Source: Sanguibacter sp. HDW7 (GTDB taxonomy: Bacteria; Actinomycetota; Actinomycetes; Actinomycetales; Cellulomonadaceae). Taken from it: a DNA stretch of 64,000 nt. The translations under genes were made by a program, and so were the position numbers. Positions 8,804 to 17,689 of this stretch are shown here, one piece after another. Position 1 is the first letter of the stretch. Every line of letters begins with the position of its first letter. The DNA is taken from assembly GCF_011300875.1 (NCBI RefSeq), contig NZ_CP049862.1, positions 930,001 through 994,000 on the forward strand, written 5' to 3'. Below the pieces are notes generated by a model. The model did not search any database and was not told the DNA's origin. It saw only the letters and a list, made by a program, of their open reading frames with translations.

Positions 8804-8872
8804 CAGCGTAGCCGCGCAGGCTGCATAGCCGCGCAAGTCGCGGGACCGCGCAAGCCGCGGGACCGCGCTGAG
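8804..8872. repeat. Short degenerate direct repeats after the deoA terminator
   Basis: The stretch contains TAGCCGCGCA twice, then CGCGCAAGTCGCGGGAC and CGCGCAAGCCGCGGGAC in tandem, 17-base units differing at one base. There is no coding sense. It is probably slippage-derived spacer DNA. Confidence 0.6.
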
Positions 8873-8895
8873 CCAGGACGGCGACGGTCAGCGTC

Positions 8896-9960
8896 CTACG
8901 CCCGGCTGCGGGCGCGCAGGAGGACGAGCAGGAGCACGGGGACGCCGACGAAGGCCGTGACGACGCCGACGGGCAGGGGCTCGGGGAACGCGCGGGACGC
9001 GACGAGGTCCGCGCCGAGCATCATCACCGCGCCGACGACCGCGGCGCCCGCGACCGGAGGCCCCTCGGTCCGCAGGAGGACGAGAGCGACCTGCGGTGCG
9101 ACGAACGCGATGAACGGCACGGGCCCCGCAACCGCCGTGACGAGGGACGCGAGCGCGATCGCGAGACCGAGCAGCACGAGCTGCGCGGCCCCGACCCGCG
9201 TTCCGAGAGCCGCCGCGACCCGCGCGTCGTAGCGCAGCAGCCCGAGCGTGCGCCCCGTGAGCCCGAGACACACGAGAAGGACGACGACGCCGAGCGCGAC
9301 CGGCACGAGCGAGGCCGTCCGCACCTGGTTGAGGCTTCCCGTGAGCCATGTGAGCGAGGTCGCGAGCCCCGAGAGGTCGGCGCGCAGCAGCACCCACGAG
9401 GTGAGGCCGCCGAAGCCCGCGTTGACGCCGAGGCCGACGAGGACGACCCTGTGGGGCGTGAGGCCGCGCTGCCAGGCGCACGCGAGGACGATCGCCCCGG
9501 CGACGAGCCCGCCGGTGAGCGCGGCGAGCGCGACCGGCATCCCCGTGAGCCAGCCCTGCGCGGTCGTGAGCGCGGTCCCGCCCGCGAGCGCGAGCACCGC
9601 GGCGGTGCTCGCGCCGGCCGTCACGCCGATGATGTCGGGGCTCGCGAGCGGGTTGCGCAGGAGGGACTGGGTGACGGCGCCCGCGGCGCCGAGCCCGACG
9701 CCGACGAGGAGCGCGCCGAGGACCCTGGGGAGGCGGAGCTCGGCGACGACGTACGTCGCGCCCGGGGCGTCGGAGCCGCGCAGCGCGGCGAGGACGTCGG
9801 CCCACGTGGTTGCGACGTCTCCCGTCGCGAGCGCGACGGCCGCGAGCGTGAATCCGACGCCGACGAGCACGGCCAGGACGATGGCGCGACGCACGAGCAC
9901 CGCGCGGGCCGCGTGACGTGGGCTCGGCCCGGCGTGCGAGGTGGGGAGCGTCGCGCTCAT
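8896..9960 (-). CDS. Siderophore ABC transporter permease (FecCD family) 2
   Basis: Integral membrane subunit of an iron-siderophore importer, 354 residues with about nine to ten hydrophobic segments. Family features are LLRNPLASPDIIGVTAGAS near the first third and GPVPFIAFVAPQVA near the C-terminus. ATG lies at 9958-9960 and overlaps the stop of the upstream permease by four bases, so the two are coupled. It is the last gene of the five-gene operon. Confidence 0.93.
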   Translation of the reverse strand: MSATLPTSHAGPSPRHAARAVLVRRAIVLAVLVGVGFTLAAVALATGDVATTWADVLAALRGSDAPGATYVVAELRLPRVLGALLVGVGLGAAGAVTQSLLRNPLASPDIIGVTAGASTAAVLALAGGTALTTAQGWLTGMPVALAALTGGLVAGAIVLACAWQRGLTPHRVVLVGLGVNAGFGGLTSWVLLRADLSGLATSLTWLTGSLNQVRTASLVPVALGVVVLLVCLGLTGRTLGLLRYDARVAAALGTRVGAAQLVLLGLAIALASLVTAVAGPVPFIAFVAPQVALVLLRTEGPPVAGAAVVGAVMMLGADLVASRAFPEPLPVGVVTAFVGVPVLLLVLLRARSRA

Positions 9961-10967
9961 CGCGTCACCGCCCGGGCGACAAGCACGAAGGCGGGGGCGC
10001 CGACGAACGCGATCGCGACGCCCGCGGGCAGCTCACCGGTCGGGGCCGCGACACGCCCGACGACGTCGGCGAGGACGAGGAGCGCCGCGCCGACGGGTGC
10101 CGCGAGGAGGACGGCCGCGACGGGGGCGTCGGGCAGGAACCTGCGGGTGACGTGCGGGGCGAGCAGCCCGACGAACCCGACGGGACCCGCGATCGCGGTC
10201 GCGGCGGCCGCGAGCGCGACGACCGCGCACACGCCGACGACGCGGTCGGCGACGACGTGACGGCCGAGACCGGCGGCCACCTGGTCGCCGAGCGCGAGCC
10301 CTGGCCACGCGGGCAGGTTGACGAACGTGAGCGCGATGCCGACGACGAGGAGCGGGGCGACGACGCCGAGGAGGTCGAGCGGACGTCCCGCGAGCGCGCC
10401 CGTCGACCAGCCCTGGAACGAGCGCATGATCGGCTCGTGGGTGAGGAGGATCGCGGTCGTCAGCGCCCCGAGGAGCGCGCTCGTCACGGCGCCCGTGAGC
10501 ACGAGCGTCGTCACGGGGCCGAACGCCCGCACCTGGCCCGCGACGAGCAGCACGAGGGCGCCGGCGACGGCCGCGCCCGCGACCGCGGACCACACGGTCG
10601 CCCCGGGCGAGGTGAGACCCGCGAATGCCATCCCGGCGACGACCGCGAGCCCCGCGCCCGAGGTGACGCCGAGCAGTCCCGGGTCGGCGAGCGGGTTGCG
10701 CGTGTGGACCTGCGTGAGCGCGCCCGCGAGCCCGAGCGCCGCGCCCGCGACGACCCCGAGGACGGTGCGCGGCAGCCGCAGCCCCGTGACGACCGCGACG
10801 GTCGCCGGGTCCGAGGCCGTCGGGTCGAGCAGGGCCCGCACGACGTCGCCGGGAGCCACGAGGGTCGAGCCGACGGCGAGCCCGGCCGCGGCGACGACGA
10901 CGAGGACGACGGCCACGCCGGCCGTCGTCCTCGTCACCGCGGGTGTCCGCCGCAGCGCCTCAGGCAT
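9957..10967 (-). CDS. Siderophore ABC transporter permease (FecCD family) 1
   Basis: 336-residue partner permease. It shows the paired motifs HTRNPLADPGLLGVTSGAG and GPVGFVGLLAPHVTR of the BtuC/FecCD fold. Its start overlaps the end of the siderophore-interacting protein gene by eight bases, and its stop overlaps the next permease, consistent with coupled translation. Confidence 0.93.
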   Translation of the reverse strand: MPEALRRTPAVTRTTAGVAVVLVVVAAAGLAVGSTLVAPGDVVRALLDPTASDPATVAVVTGLRLPRTVLGVVAGAALGLAGALTQVHTRNPLADPGLLGVTSGAGLAVVAGMAFAGLTSPGATVWSAVAGAAVAGALVLLVAGQVRAFGPVTTLVLTGAVTSALLGALTTAILLTHEPIMRSFQGWSTGALAGRPLDLLGVVAPLLVVGIALTFVNLPAWPGLALGDQVAAGLGRHVVADRVVGVCAVVALAAAATAIAGPVGFVGLLAPHVTRRFLPDAPVAAVLLAAPVGAALLVLADVVGRVAAPTGELPAGVAIAFVGAPAFVLVARAVTR

Positions 10968-11859
10968 CCGTGGCGGGAGCGGGCTCGTCGTCGTCCTCGT
11001 CCTCCTCGTGGTGGTCGAGGTTGACCGTTCCGCGACGCCAGTAGCCGTCGACGTCCCAGTGGTCGCGCTCGAAGCCCGCGGCCTTGACGAAGCGTCGGGC
11101 GGGCTTGATGCCGACGGACTCGCCCGCGACCCACACGAAGCCTTCGCGATCGGGGAAGTCGTGCGCGACGATCGCGTCGGACAGCCACGTGCCCGAGCCC
11201 GCGGGCGCGCCGTCGCGGTGGAGCCAGACGAGCGTGAGGTCGGCCTCGGTCGGCAGGTCGATGTGCGAGCCGGGCCCGTCGACCTCGACGTACGCGGTGA
11301 CCGGCACCCCGGGGCGCAGGCCCTCGACCCAGCGAGCGAGGGCGGGCAGCGCGGTCTCGTCGGCGGCGAGGACGTACCACGGGAAGACGTCCTTGACGTG
11401 GAACGAGCCGCGCGGGCCGAGCGACGCGAGCCGGTCGCCCGGCGAAGCCGTCGCGGCCCAGCGGCCCGCGACGCCGTGCTCGTGGAGCACGAGGTCGATG
11501 TCGAGGCGACGGTTCACGGGGTCGAACCAGCGGACCGTGTAGTCCCGGTAGGTGAGCCCGCGCGCGTTCCACCGGCCGTCGACGAGCTGGGGGACGACGG
11601 GGTCGCCCGCGTCGTCGGTGTCGAAGAACAGCTTGACGTGGTCCTCGGCGGCGACCGCGGGGAAGCCCTCGAAGTCGTCGTCCGAGGAGAAGCGGACGCG
11701 GACGAGCGTCTCGGAGAGCCGGGTCGTCGCGGTGACCTTGAACGTGCGGGGACGCAGCTCGAAGGAGTGCGTCGCGGTGAGCGCGTTCTCGGTGACGGGC
11801 GTCTCGCCCGTCGAGCACCAGCCGCGCGGGCCTGCGGGGACGAGGGTGTCGGAGGTCAT
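10960..11859 (-). CDS. Siderophore-interacting protein (FAD-dependent ferric reductase)
   Basis: Cytoplasmic flavoprotein of the SIP/ViuB family that reduces ferric siderophore so iron is released after import. The product is up to 299 residues. The FAD-binding motif is RDYTVRWF, followed by HEHGVAGRWA and the NAD-domain core VLAADETALPALARW; the C-terminal signature is DVDGYWRRGT. The N-terminal 20 residues before VTENALTATH are poorly conserved, so a GTG inside at that position is possible. It sits within the siderophore operon, between the binding protein and the permeases. Confidence 0.92.
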   Translation of the reverse strand: MTSDTLVPAGPRGWCSTGETPVTENALTATHSFELRPRTFKVTATTRLSETLVRVRFSSDDDFEGFPAVAAEDHVKLFFDTDDAGDPVVPQLVDGRWNARGLTYRDYTVRWFDPVNRRLDIDLVLHEHGVAGRWAATASPGDRLASLGPRGSFHVKDVFPWYVLAADETALPALARWVEGLRPGVPVTAYVEVDGPGSHIDLPTEADLTLVWLHRDGAPAGSGTWLSDAIVAHDFPDREGFVWVAGESVGIKPARRFVKAAGFERDHWDVDGYWRRGTVNLDHHEEDEDDDEPAPATDA

Positions 11860-11920
11860 GGTTCTCTTCTCGGGGAGGGACTGTCGGTGGGCGGGACGGT
11901 GAGGGCGGACGAGGGCGTGC

Positions 11921-12931
11921 TCAGAGCCCGGCGAGGATCGTCTCGAGCTGGTCGAGGACCTTGAGGCCCGTCTCGTAGCGGTCGGCGAAGAAGTACTGGA
12001 CGCCGTACGCGTGGCCGGCCGCGACGGCAGGCAGCGTCGTGTACGTCGGGACCGCGTCGAGCTCCTCAGCGCCGATGCCCGGCGTCCCGTCGAGCGCCTG
12101 CTCGGTGAGGATGACGCTGTCCGGGCTCAGTCGCGTGAGCTCCTCGGTCGAGAGGTCGACGCCGTTCGTGCCGGTCGCGTCGGCCGCGACGGGGTCGATG
12201 CTCGCGCCGACGTCCGTGAGGATGCCGCCGAGCCACGAGATGGGCGTGTAGACCGTGACGATGCCCTCGTAGTGGTCGACCGCGGCGAACGTGTGCGCGG
12301 CGAGCGCGCCGGCGTACGTCTCGCGGATCTGGGCGGCCTTGGCGTCGTACGCGGCCTTGGCCTCGGTGGCCTGCGTGCCCGAGCCGACGATCTCGGCGAT
12401 CTTCAGCGTCGCGTCCTTCGTCGAGGCGGAGCCGTCCGCGAGGATGAGGACGGTCGGCGCGATGCCCGAGAGGCGTGCGTGCTCGGCGACGGCCTCGGGA
12501 GAGATCTCGTCGACGGTGCCCGCGCGGACGAAGCCGATGAGGAGGTCGGGCTTGGCGGCCGCGATGGCCTCGTAGTCCCAGCCGTCGGGTCCGAGGACGA
12601 CGGGCAGGTCCTTGACCTGGTCGAACTCGGCGGGGAGGAAGGCGTCCTCCCAGTCGCCGTCCGCGGTCGCGACGGGCGTGATGCCTGCGGCGAGCAGCGG
12701 GCCGACCGCACCTTCGAGGGCGACGACGCGCTTCGGTGCCGCGGGGATCTCGACGTCGCCGAAGGCGCTCGCGACGGTGGCGGTGCCAGCCTCGGCGCTC
12801 GTGGCGGTCGATGACGCAGTGGGAGCGGCTGACGTGGGGGCAGCCGTGTCGGAGGATCCTCCCGAGCAGGCGGCGAGCGCGAGCATGCCTGCGAGGACGG
12901 CGGCGAGGGAGAGACGGTGGCGCGAGGTCAT
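11921..12931 (-). CDS. Iron-siderophore binding lipoprotein
   Basis: Periplasm-side binding lipoprotein of the FepB/FecB/FhuD class (TroA fold), 336 residues. The N-terminus has a signal peptide with lipobox LALAAC followed by a Ser/Ala/Thr-rich tether. KRVVALEGAVGPLLAAGITPVA and KPDLLIGFVRAG are the usual class motifs. I chose ATG 12929-12931 because it starts the signal peptide; the same frame is open much further upstream through the ATPase gene, which is only a shadow. Confidence 0.93.
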   Translation of the reverse strand: MTSRHRLSLAAVLAGMLALAACSGGSSDTAAPTSAAPTASSTATSAEAGTATVASAFGDVEIPAAPKRVVALEGAVGPLLAAGITPVATADGDWEDAFLPAEFDQVKDLPVVLGPDGWDYEAIAAAKPDLLIGFVRAGTVDEISPEAVAEHARLSGIAPTVLILADGSASTKDATLKIAEIVGSGTQATEAKAAYDAKAAQIRETYAGALAAHTFAAVDHYEGIVTVYTPISWLGGILTDVGASIDPVAADATGTNGVDLSTEELTRLSPDSVILTEQALDGTPGIGAEELDAVPTYTTLPAVAAGHAYGVQYFFADRYETGLKVLDQLETILAGL

Positions 12932-12981
12932 GCGGGGTCCTTCGGGTCGGGGGATCGGGACGTGCCCGGGGCAGATGCGTG

Positions 12982-13899
12982 TCACGCCTCGGCGGCGACG
13001 CTCTCGGCGGCGACGCTCCTGGCGGCGTGCGCTGCCAGGGCGACGAGCGGGACGGACGGGCGGGGCAGGATGACGGGCGCGCCCGTCATCGGGTCGGGCA
13101 GGAGGTCGGCGCGCAGGCCGAAGACCTCGGCGAGCAGCTCGCGGGTGAGGACGTCCGCGGGGGCGCCCTGGGCGTGCACCCGGCCGCGGTCGAGGACGAC
13201 GAGCTCGTCGGCGAACGCAGCGGCGAGGTTGAGGTCGTGGAGCACGGCGAGGACGGTGCGGCCCTCGTGCGCGAGCGTGCGCGCGAGGTCGAGGAGAGAA
13301 GCCTGCTGGGCGAGGTCGAGGAACGCGGTCGGCTCGTCGAGGAGGAGGGTCGGGGCGTCCTGCGCGAGGACGAGCGCGATCCAGGCGCGCTGACGCTGAC
13401 CGCCCGAGAGCTCGGTGAGCCGACGCTCGGCGAGGGGTTCGAGGTCGAGCCGTGCGAGCGCCGAGCCGACTGCCGCGTGGTCGGACGCACCGAGGGGTGC
13501 GAACGCTCGCCGGTGCGGCGTGCGGCCACGTTCGGTGAGCCCGCGGACGCTCACCCCCTCGGGAGCCGTCGGCGACTGGGGCAGGAACGCGAGCCGCCGC
13601 GCGAGGCGGCGGCGGGGCACCCGGGCGACGTCGGTGCCGTCGAGGGTCACGGAGCCGTCGTGGTGGAGCTGGTGGGCGAGGCACGCGAGGAGGGTCGACT
13701 TGCCCGATCCGTTCGGGCCGACGATCGCGGTGAGCCGCCCGGGCGCGAACGTCACGGCGACGTCGTGGAGCACGGGTGTCCGGCCGTCGTAGGTCGCGTC
13801 GATCCCCGTGCACGCGAGCCGGGGAGCCGGTGACGGGGCTGCCGGACCCGTGCCGCTCGGCCGGGCGGGTGCCGGGGCTCGGGAGCGGAGGTGCGGCAC
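12982..13899 (-). CDS. Siderophore ABC transporter ATP-binding protein
   Basis: FecE/FepC-like ATPase of 305 residues. It has Walker A GPNGSGKST, Q-loop FLPQSP, signature LSGGQRQRAW, Walker B TLLLDEPTAFLD and the switch His in VLHDLNLA. GTG 13897-13899 is preceded by AGGAG seven bases upstream and by nothing convincing further out, although the frame is open to 14226. It is the first gene of the operon, about 100 bases downstream of the DtxR-box palindrome. Confidence 0.92.
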   Translation of the reverse strand: MPHLRSRAPAPARPSGTGPAAPSPAPRLACTGIDATYDGRTPVLHDVAVTFAPGRLTAIVGPNGSGKSTLLACLAHQLHHDGSVTLDGTDVARVPRRRLARRLAFLPQSPTAPEGVSVRGLTERGRTPHRRAFAPLGASDHAAVGSALARLDLEPLAERRLTELSGGQRQRAWIALVLAQDAPTLLLDEPTAFLDLAQQASLLDLARTLAHEGRTVLAVLHDLNLAAAFADELVVLDRGRVHAQGAPADVLTRELLAEVFGLRADLLPDPMTGAPVILPRPSVPLVALAAHAARSVAAESVAAEA

Positions 13900-13993
13900 G
13901 GTGAGACTCCTGGAGGTCGTGGCGGAGCGGGGCCCGGGCGGTGCGGCACACGGTGGCGCGCGACGTCGGGCAAGTTCAGGGCGAGGTCTACTC

Positions 13994-14038
13994 AGGTTCC
14001 CCTTACCTAGGCAAGGCTTGCCTAGGTAAGGGGAACCT
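13994..14038. promoter_or_regulatory. 45-bp palindrome containing a DtxR/IdeR iron box
   Basis: Arms 13994-14015 and 14017-14038 are exact 22-base reverse complements centred on G14016. The centre, TAGGCAAGGCTTGCCTA (14008-14024), matches the conserved TAGG--AG-CT--CCTA positions of the 19-bp DtxR/IdeR operator. It sits upstream of the siderophore ATPase gene, so iron-dependent repression is the natural inference. The symmetry extends well beyond one operator, as expected for binding of two repressor dimers. Confidence 0.85.
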
Positions 14039-14201
14039 ACCATCGACCGCCGTGCGGTCGGGACGCGTTCCACGTCCAGAGGTGTGACGTGGGATTCTGG
14101 CCTGAGTGAGCCAGCCCTGGCACCCGGCTCTGGCCCCGGCCCGCGGGCGACCGCGGAGCCACCGCGCCCCGCTGAGCGACGTCGCGTGGGACCATCGAGG
14201 C

Positions 14202-14654
14202 ATGGCGGGTGACGAGCACGTGGCACGGGACGACGACGCTGACGACCTCCGTCCCGACGACGCCCCCGCGCCCGCGCTCCCCGACCCCTCGAGCCGTCGT
14301 CCCTCGTCCGTCTACGGCGTCGGGTCCGACCCCGACGCGCGATTCTCGCTCGCCAACGAACGCACCGCCCTCGCCTGGCTGCGCACCGCTCTCGGCCTCG
14401 TCGCCGGCGGCATCGCGCTCGCGAGCCTCGCGAGCCTCACCGACCCGCACGTCGTCGTCGACGTCGTCGCCGCCCTCGCGTGCCTCACGGGCGGGGTCGT
14501 CGCCCTCTACGCCCTGCGCCGCTGGCGCGCCAACGAGCGAGCCCTGCGCCTCGGCCACCCGCTGCCCGTGCCCGGTGCGCTGCCGACGCTCGTCGCGGGA
14601 GTCGTCCTCCTCGGTCTGCTGCTCGCGGCCTTCGCGCTCGGGCGCGCGGTCTGA
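14202..14654 (+). CDS. DUF202 (YidH-type) membrane protein 1
   Basis: A small membrane protein of unknown function, 150 residues from ATG 14202. The acidic N-terminus precedes the DUF202 signature RFSLANERTALAWLRTALGLVAGG and three hydrophobic segments. The start is uncertain: GTG 14106 is in frame, but its extra residues look like translated spacer and GACCAT six bases before 14202 fits the leaderless pattern seen elsewhere in the window. A second DUF202 gene follows 24 bases later. Confidence 0.75.
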   Translation: MAGDEHVARDDDADDLRPDDAPAPALPDPSSRRPSSVYGVGSDPDARFSLANERTALAWLRTALGLVAGGIALASLASLTDPHVVVDVVAALACLTGGVVALYALRRWRANERALRLGHPLPVPGALPTLVAGVVLLGLLLAAFALGRAV

Positions 14655-14678
14655 ACAGCGACGGACAAAGGGCGCAGC

Positions 14679-15023
14679 ATGAGCATCGACCCGCCCATCG
14701 CCCGTGACGCGGGCCTGCCCGCCGAGCGTTCGAGCCTCGCCTGGCAGCGCACCGTCCTCGGGGTGACCCTCGGCGCGATCGTCGCCGGGACGACGGCCCT
14801 CCACGCAGGGCACTGGTGGCTCGCCGTGGGCGCCCTCGTCCTCGCGACCATCGCCGTGTGGCCGGGAGTACTGCGGCCTACCCGACACCGGACGCTCGCC
14901 GACGGCGGTCTCGCTGGCGCGCTCGTGCGCGAGGGCTGGCCGCTCCTGCGGCGCGCTGCGCTGCTCGTCGTCGCGCTCGCCGTCGTCGGTGCCACGGCCT
15001 CGGTCGTCGGGATGCTGCCGTGA
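14679..15023 (+). CDS. DUF202 membrane protein 2
   Basis: 114-residue membrane protein with the DUF202 start motif GLPAERSSLAWQRTVLGVTL and three hydrophobic segments. The pairing of a longer and a shorter DUF202 protein is common and suggests a heteromeric membrane complex, function unknown. Its stop overlaps the GTG of the next gene (GTGA at 15020-15023). Confidence 0.85.
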   Translation: MSIDPPIARDAGLPAERSSLAWQRTVLGVTLGAIVAGTTALHAGHWWLAVGALVLATIAVWPGVLRPTRHRTLADGGLAGALVREGWPLLRRAALLVVALAVVGATASVVGMLP

Positions 15024-16036
15024 CGACGGCCACCGGCCCAGCGCCGGGTCCGGAGTCGTCGCGCGACGAGGGGAGGGACCCGCTCGGAGGGCTCACGCTC
15101 TCGCGCGTGCTCGGTGCGCTCCGCCTCGGGACGCGGCTCGGGCCGGAGCCGCGCGGTGGGCGCGGGCGTGCGACTGCCGACCCGGCGCTTCCCGACGACG
15201 CGCTTCCCGACGACGCGCTGCTCGACGACGCCTGTGCCCGTGCCCTGCGCGCGGGGCACTCGCCCGTAACGGTCGTCCTGCTGCGAGAGGCCTGGGACGG
15301 GCTCGGGCCGGAGGAGCGGCTCCGGGTCGCCGCGCCGCTCGCCGACGACGCCCCGACGTGGCGCGGTCAACCTGCCATCCAGGTCGACGGGACGACGTGC
15401 GGCGCGGCCGTCGGGGCCATGCTCGCCGCGGCGGGGGACCCGGTCGTCGCGCTCGCGCTCGAGACCGGGACGGTGCTCGCCGGCGTCGTCGACCCGCGGC
15501 TGGGGCCGCTCGTCGCGGCCGCAGCGCAGGGCTTCGACGCGCTCCAGCGGTACCTGCACGCAGCGACCACCCGCCGAGTTGTGCTCGGCCTCCTGCCGTG
15601 GCCGCGGCGCCTCGGCACGCCGCCGTGGGGCCTCGCGCGCGAGGCCCGCTGTGCCGATGTCCGGTTCCGGCACGTCGTCGTCGACGTGGCCGACCGCACC
15701 CGGACGAGCGAGCTCGCCGCGCGCATCGACGTGTGCCTGCGCGCGGGCACACCGCTGCCGCTGTTCACAGGCGGTGCGAGCCGCTCCGGGTGGTCGACGG
15801 CGCTGCCGCGGCACGTCGTGCTGCTCACGGGCGTCGAGAGCGCCGCCGCCTGGACCGGCGTCGCCCCGGGCGCCGACGGCGGGACCGGACCCGGCGCCCC
15901 AGGCGCCTCGTGGCGCGTCTACGAGCCTTCGCGCGGGCGCGTGCTCACCGTCGACGCCCGCACGTGGGCCGTCCCCGAGCGGCGCGACGCGTGGGGCCGC
16001 TGGAGCCGGCCGCACTGGATCGTCCTGCCGCGCTGA
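15020..16036 (+). CDS. Uncharacterised protein with C39/papain-like catalytic pattern
   Basis: 338 residues with no family I can name with certainty. The N-terminal 75 residues are low-complexity and include a triple DDA-type repeat (LPDDALPDDALLDDA). The rest has an order of residues typical of C39-like cysteine peptidases: Gln121 and Cys127 in IQVDGTTCGAAVGAM, His265 in PRHVVLLTGVE, and an acidic position in VYEPSRGRVLTVD (Glu302). No signal peptide or membrane segment is evident, so it is probably cytosolic. It is coupled to the DUF202 pair by a GTGA overlap. Peptidase activity is inference from motif order only; it could also be an inactive fold relative. Confidence 0.6.
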   Translation: MTTATGPAPGPESSRDEGRDPLGGLTLSRVLGALRLGTRLGPEPRGGRGRATADPALPDDALPDDALLDDACARALRAGHSPVTVVLLREAWDGLGPEERLRVAAPLADDAPTWRGQPAIQVDGTTCGAAVGAMLAAAGDPVVALALETGTVLAGVVDPRLGPLVAAAAQGFDALQRYLHAATTRRVVLGLLPWPRRLGTPPWGLAREARCADVRFRHVVVDVADRTRTSELAARIDVCLRAGTPLPLFTGGASRSGWSTALPRHVVLLTGVESAAAWTGVAPGADGGTGPGAPGASWRVYEPSRGRVLTVDARTWAVPERRDAWGRWSRPHWIVLPR

Positions 16037-16152
16037 GCGGGCACCTGCGCTCCGGCGTGACCTGCGGGGCCGCGCGAGCACGCGCACGGAGGTGCGGCGG
16101 CGGCCTGCCGAGAGCATGATGGGAGGACGCCACGGCAGGAAGGAGTTCTCTC

Positions 16153-16383
16153 ATGAGCACCGATCCGACCGCAGGTCGGGCCGACGCAGGCCTCGAGCCG
16201 CCGACGCCCGGCGAGCCAGTCGACCTCCTCCAGGACCCGGGCATCCCGCCCGGCGACCCCGAGGAGTACAGCCCGACGATCGCGCGCCCCGACACGGACG
16301 GTGCCGCGACCGAGAGCGACGTCGCGGACCAGGCCGTCGAGGTCCCGCTCGACGACGACGCCGAAGGAACGAACGTCGACTGA
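16153..16383 (+). CDS. Small acidic hypothetical protein
   Basis: 76 residues, rich in Asp, Glu and Pro, with no membrane segment and no recognised domain. The start is well supported by AAGGAG about eight bases before ATG 16153. Composition suggests a disordered protein. It lies between the peptidase-like gene and add. Confidence 0.7.
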   Translation: MSTDPTAGRADAGLEPPTPGEPVDLLQDPGIPPGDPEEYSPTIARPDTDGAATESDVADQAVEVPLDDDAEGTNVD

Positions 16384-16545
16384 CCCGTGACGACGGCGGT
16401 GCCCGCCTCCGTGCGGTCATCGCCGTCGTCTGCCCACCACCCCCGCCGACGAGCGTCCTCGACCGCTCCCGCGCGCCTCTCGGGGTGCGAGGGAGACGTG
16501 CTCCGGCGCCGGAGCGCCGACGTCTCACGACCTCCCCGCGACGCT

Positions 16546-16551
16546 TATCCT
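16546..16551 (+). promoter_or_regulatory. -10 hexamer TATCCT for add (leaderless)
   Basis: TATCCT ends seven bases before ATG 16559, so the transcript would begin at or within a base of the start codon. No Shine-Dalgarno sequence is present. Confidence 0.6.
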
Positions 16552-16558
16552 TGGAACC

Positions 16559-17689
16559 ATGACTGCGCCGTCCCTCGACCAGATCCGCGTCCTGCCGAAG
16601 GTCGTCCTCCACGACCACCTCGACGGCGGCCTGCGGCCCCAGACCCTCCTCGATCTCGCCGCCGGCATCGGCTACACGATGCCCGCGAGCACGCCCGAGG
16701 CCCTCGCCGACTGGTTCGAGGCCGCAGCTGACTCCGGCTCGCTCGTGCGCTACCTCGAGACCTTCGACCACACGATCGCCGTCCTCCAGACGGCCGAGGC
16801 GCTCGAGCGCGTCGCGCGCGAGGCCGTCATCGACCTCGCGGCCGACGGCGTCGTCTACACCGAGCAGCGCTGGGCGCCCGAGCAGCACCTCCGTGAGGGC
16901 CTCACCCTCCAGGAGGCCGTCGAGGCCGTCGGCCGCGGGCTCGCCGCCGGCGAGGCCGCCGTCGAGTCCGTGGGCGGGCGCATCGTCGCCCGCCAGCTCG
17001 TCACCGCGATGCGCCACGCGGACCGCTCCGTCGAGATCGCCGAGCTCACGCTCGCGAACCGCGGCCAGCACCGCGTCGTCGGCTTCGACATCGCGGGCGC
17101 CGAGATCGGCTTCCCGCCCTCGCAGCACTCCGCCGCCTTCGAGCTCCTCCACGACGGGCTCTTCCCGACGACGGTCCACGCGGGCGAGGCCGACGGCGTC
17201 GACTCGGTGCGCTCCGCCCTCACCGACGGCCACGCCGCCCGCATCGGCCACGGCGCACGCCTCGTCGAGGACATCACGGGCGTCGAGGAGGCCATGCGCC
17301 GCCGTGGCAAGGCCGACCTCAGCGAGCTCGAGCTCGGCCCCGTCGCCACGTGGGTGCGGGACCGTCGCATCGCGCTCGAGCTGTGCCCGCTCTCGAACGT
17401 GCAGACGGGCACCGCCCCGTCCGTCCGTGACCACCAGATCACCCTGCTGAAGAACCTCGGGTTCGCCGTGACGGTGAACACCGACAACCGCCTCATGTCG
17501 CGCACGTCGATGACGACGGAGATGAACCGCCTCGTCACCGACGCGGACTGGACGCTCGACGACCTGCTCGCCGTGACCCTCACGGCCGCGTGGAACGCGT
17601 TCATCCCGTTCGACGAGCGCCAGGAGCTCGTGTCCCAGCTCATCCTGCCGCGTACCGCGGTCGTCCGAGAGGAGCGTGGTCAGCTGTGA
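16559..17689 (+). CDS. add: Adenosine deaminase
   Basis: Zinc hydrolase that deaminates adenosine and deoxyadenosine to (deoxy)inosine, feeding purine nucleoside phosphorylase. The product is 376 residues. Metal ligands His18 and His20 lie in [20 protein letters not shown] carries the third His, IGHGARL the substrate-binding His, and [10 protein letters not shown] the catalytic Asp, in the actinobacterial form with Asn after it. The stop overlaps the deoC GTG (GTGA). Confidence 0.95.
   Translation: MTAPSLDQIRVLPKVVLHDHLDGGLRPQTLLDLAAGIGYTMPASTPEALADWFEAAADSGSLVRYLETFDHTIAVLQTAEALERVAREAVIDLAADGVVYTEQRWAPEQHLREGLTLQEAVEAVGRGLAAGEAAVESVGGRIVARQLVTAMRHADRSVEIAELTLANRGQHRVVGFDIAGAEIGFPPSQHSAAFELLHDGLFPTTVHAGEADGVDSVRSALTDGHAARIGHGARLVEDITGVEEAMRRRGKADLSELELGPVATWVRDRRIALELCPLSNVQTGTAPSVRDHQITLLKNLGFAVTVNTDNRLMSRTSMTTEMNRLVTDADWTLDDLLAVTLTAAWNAFIPFDERQELVSQLILPRTAVVREERGQL

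Noticed and set aside
12982-14226. Extended N-terminus for the siderophore ATPase reaching past the DtxR box
   Set aside because: It would place the operator palindrome inside the coding region and the extra residues have no domain; GTG 13899 has a good RBS.
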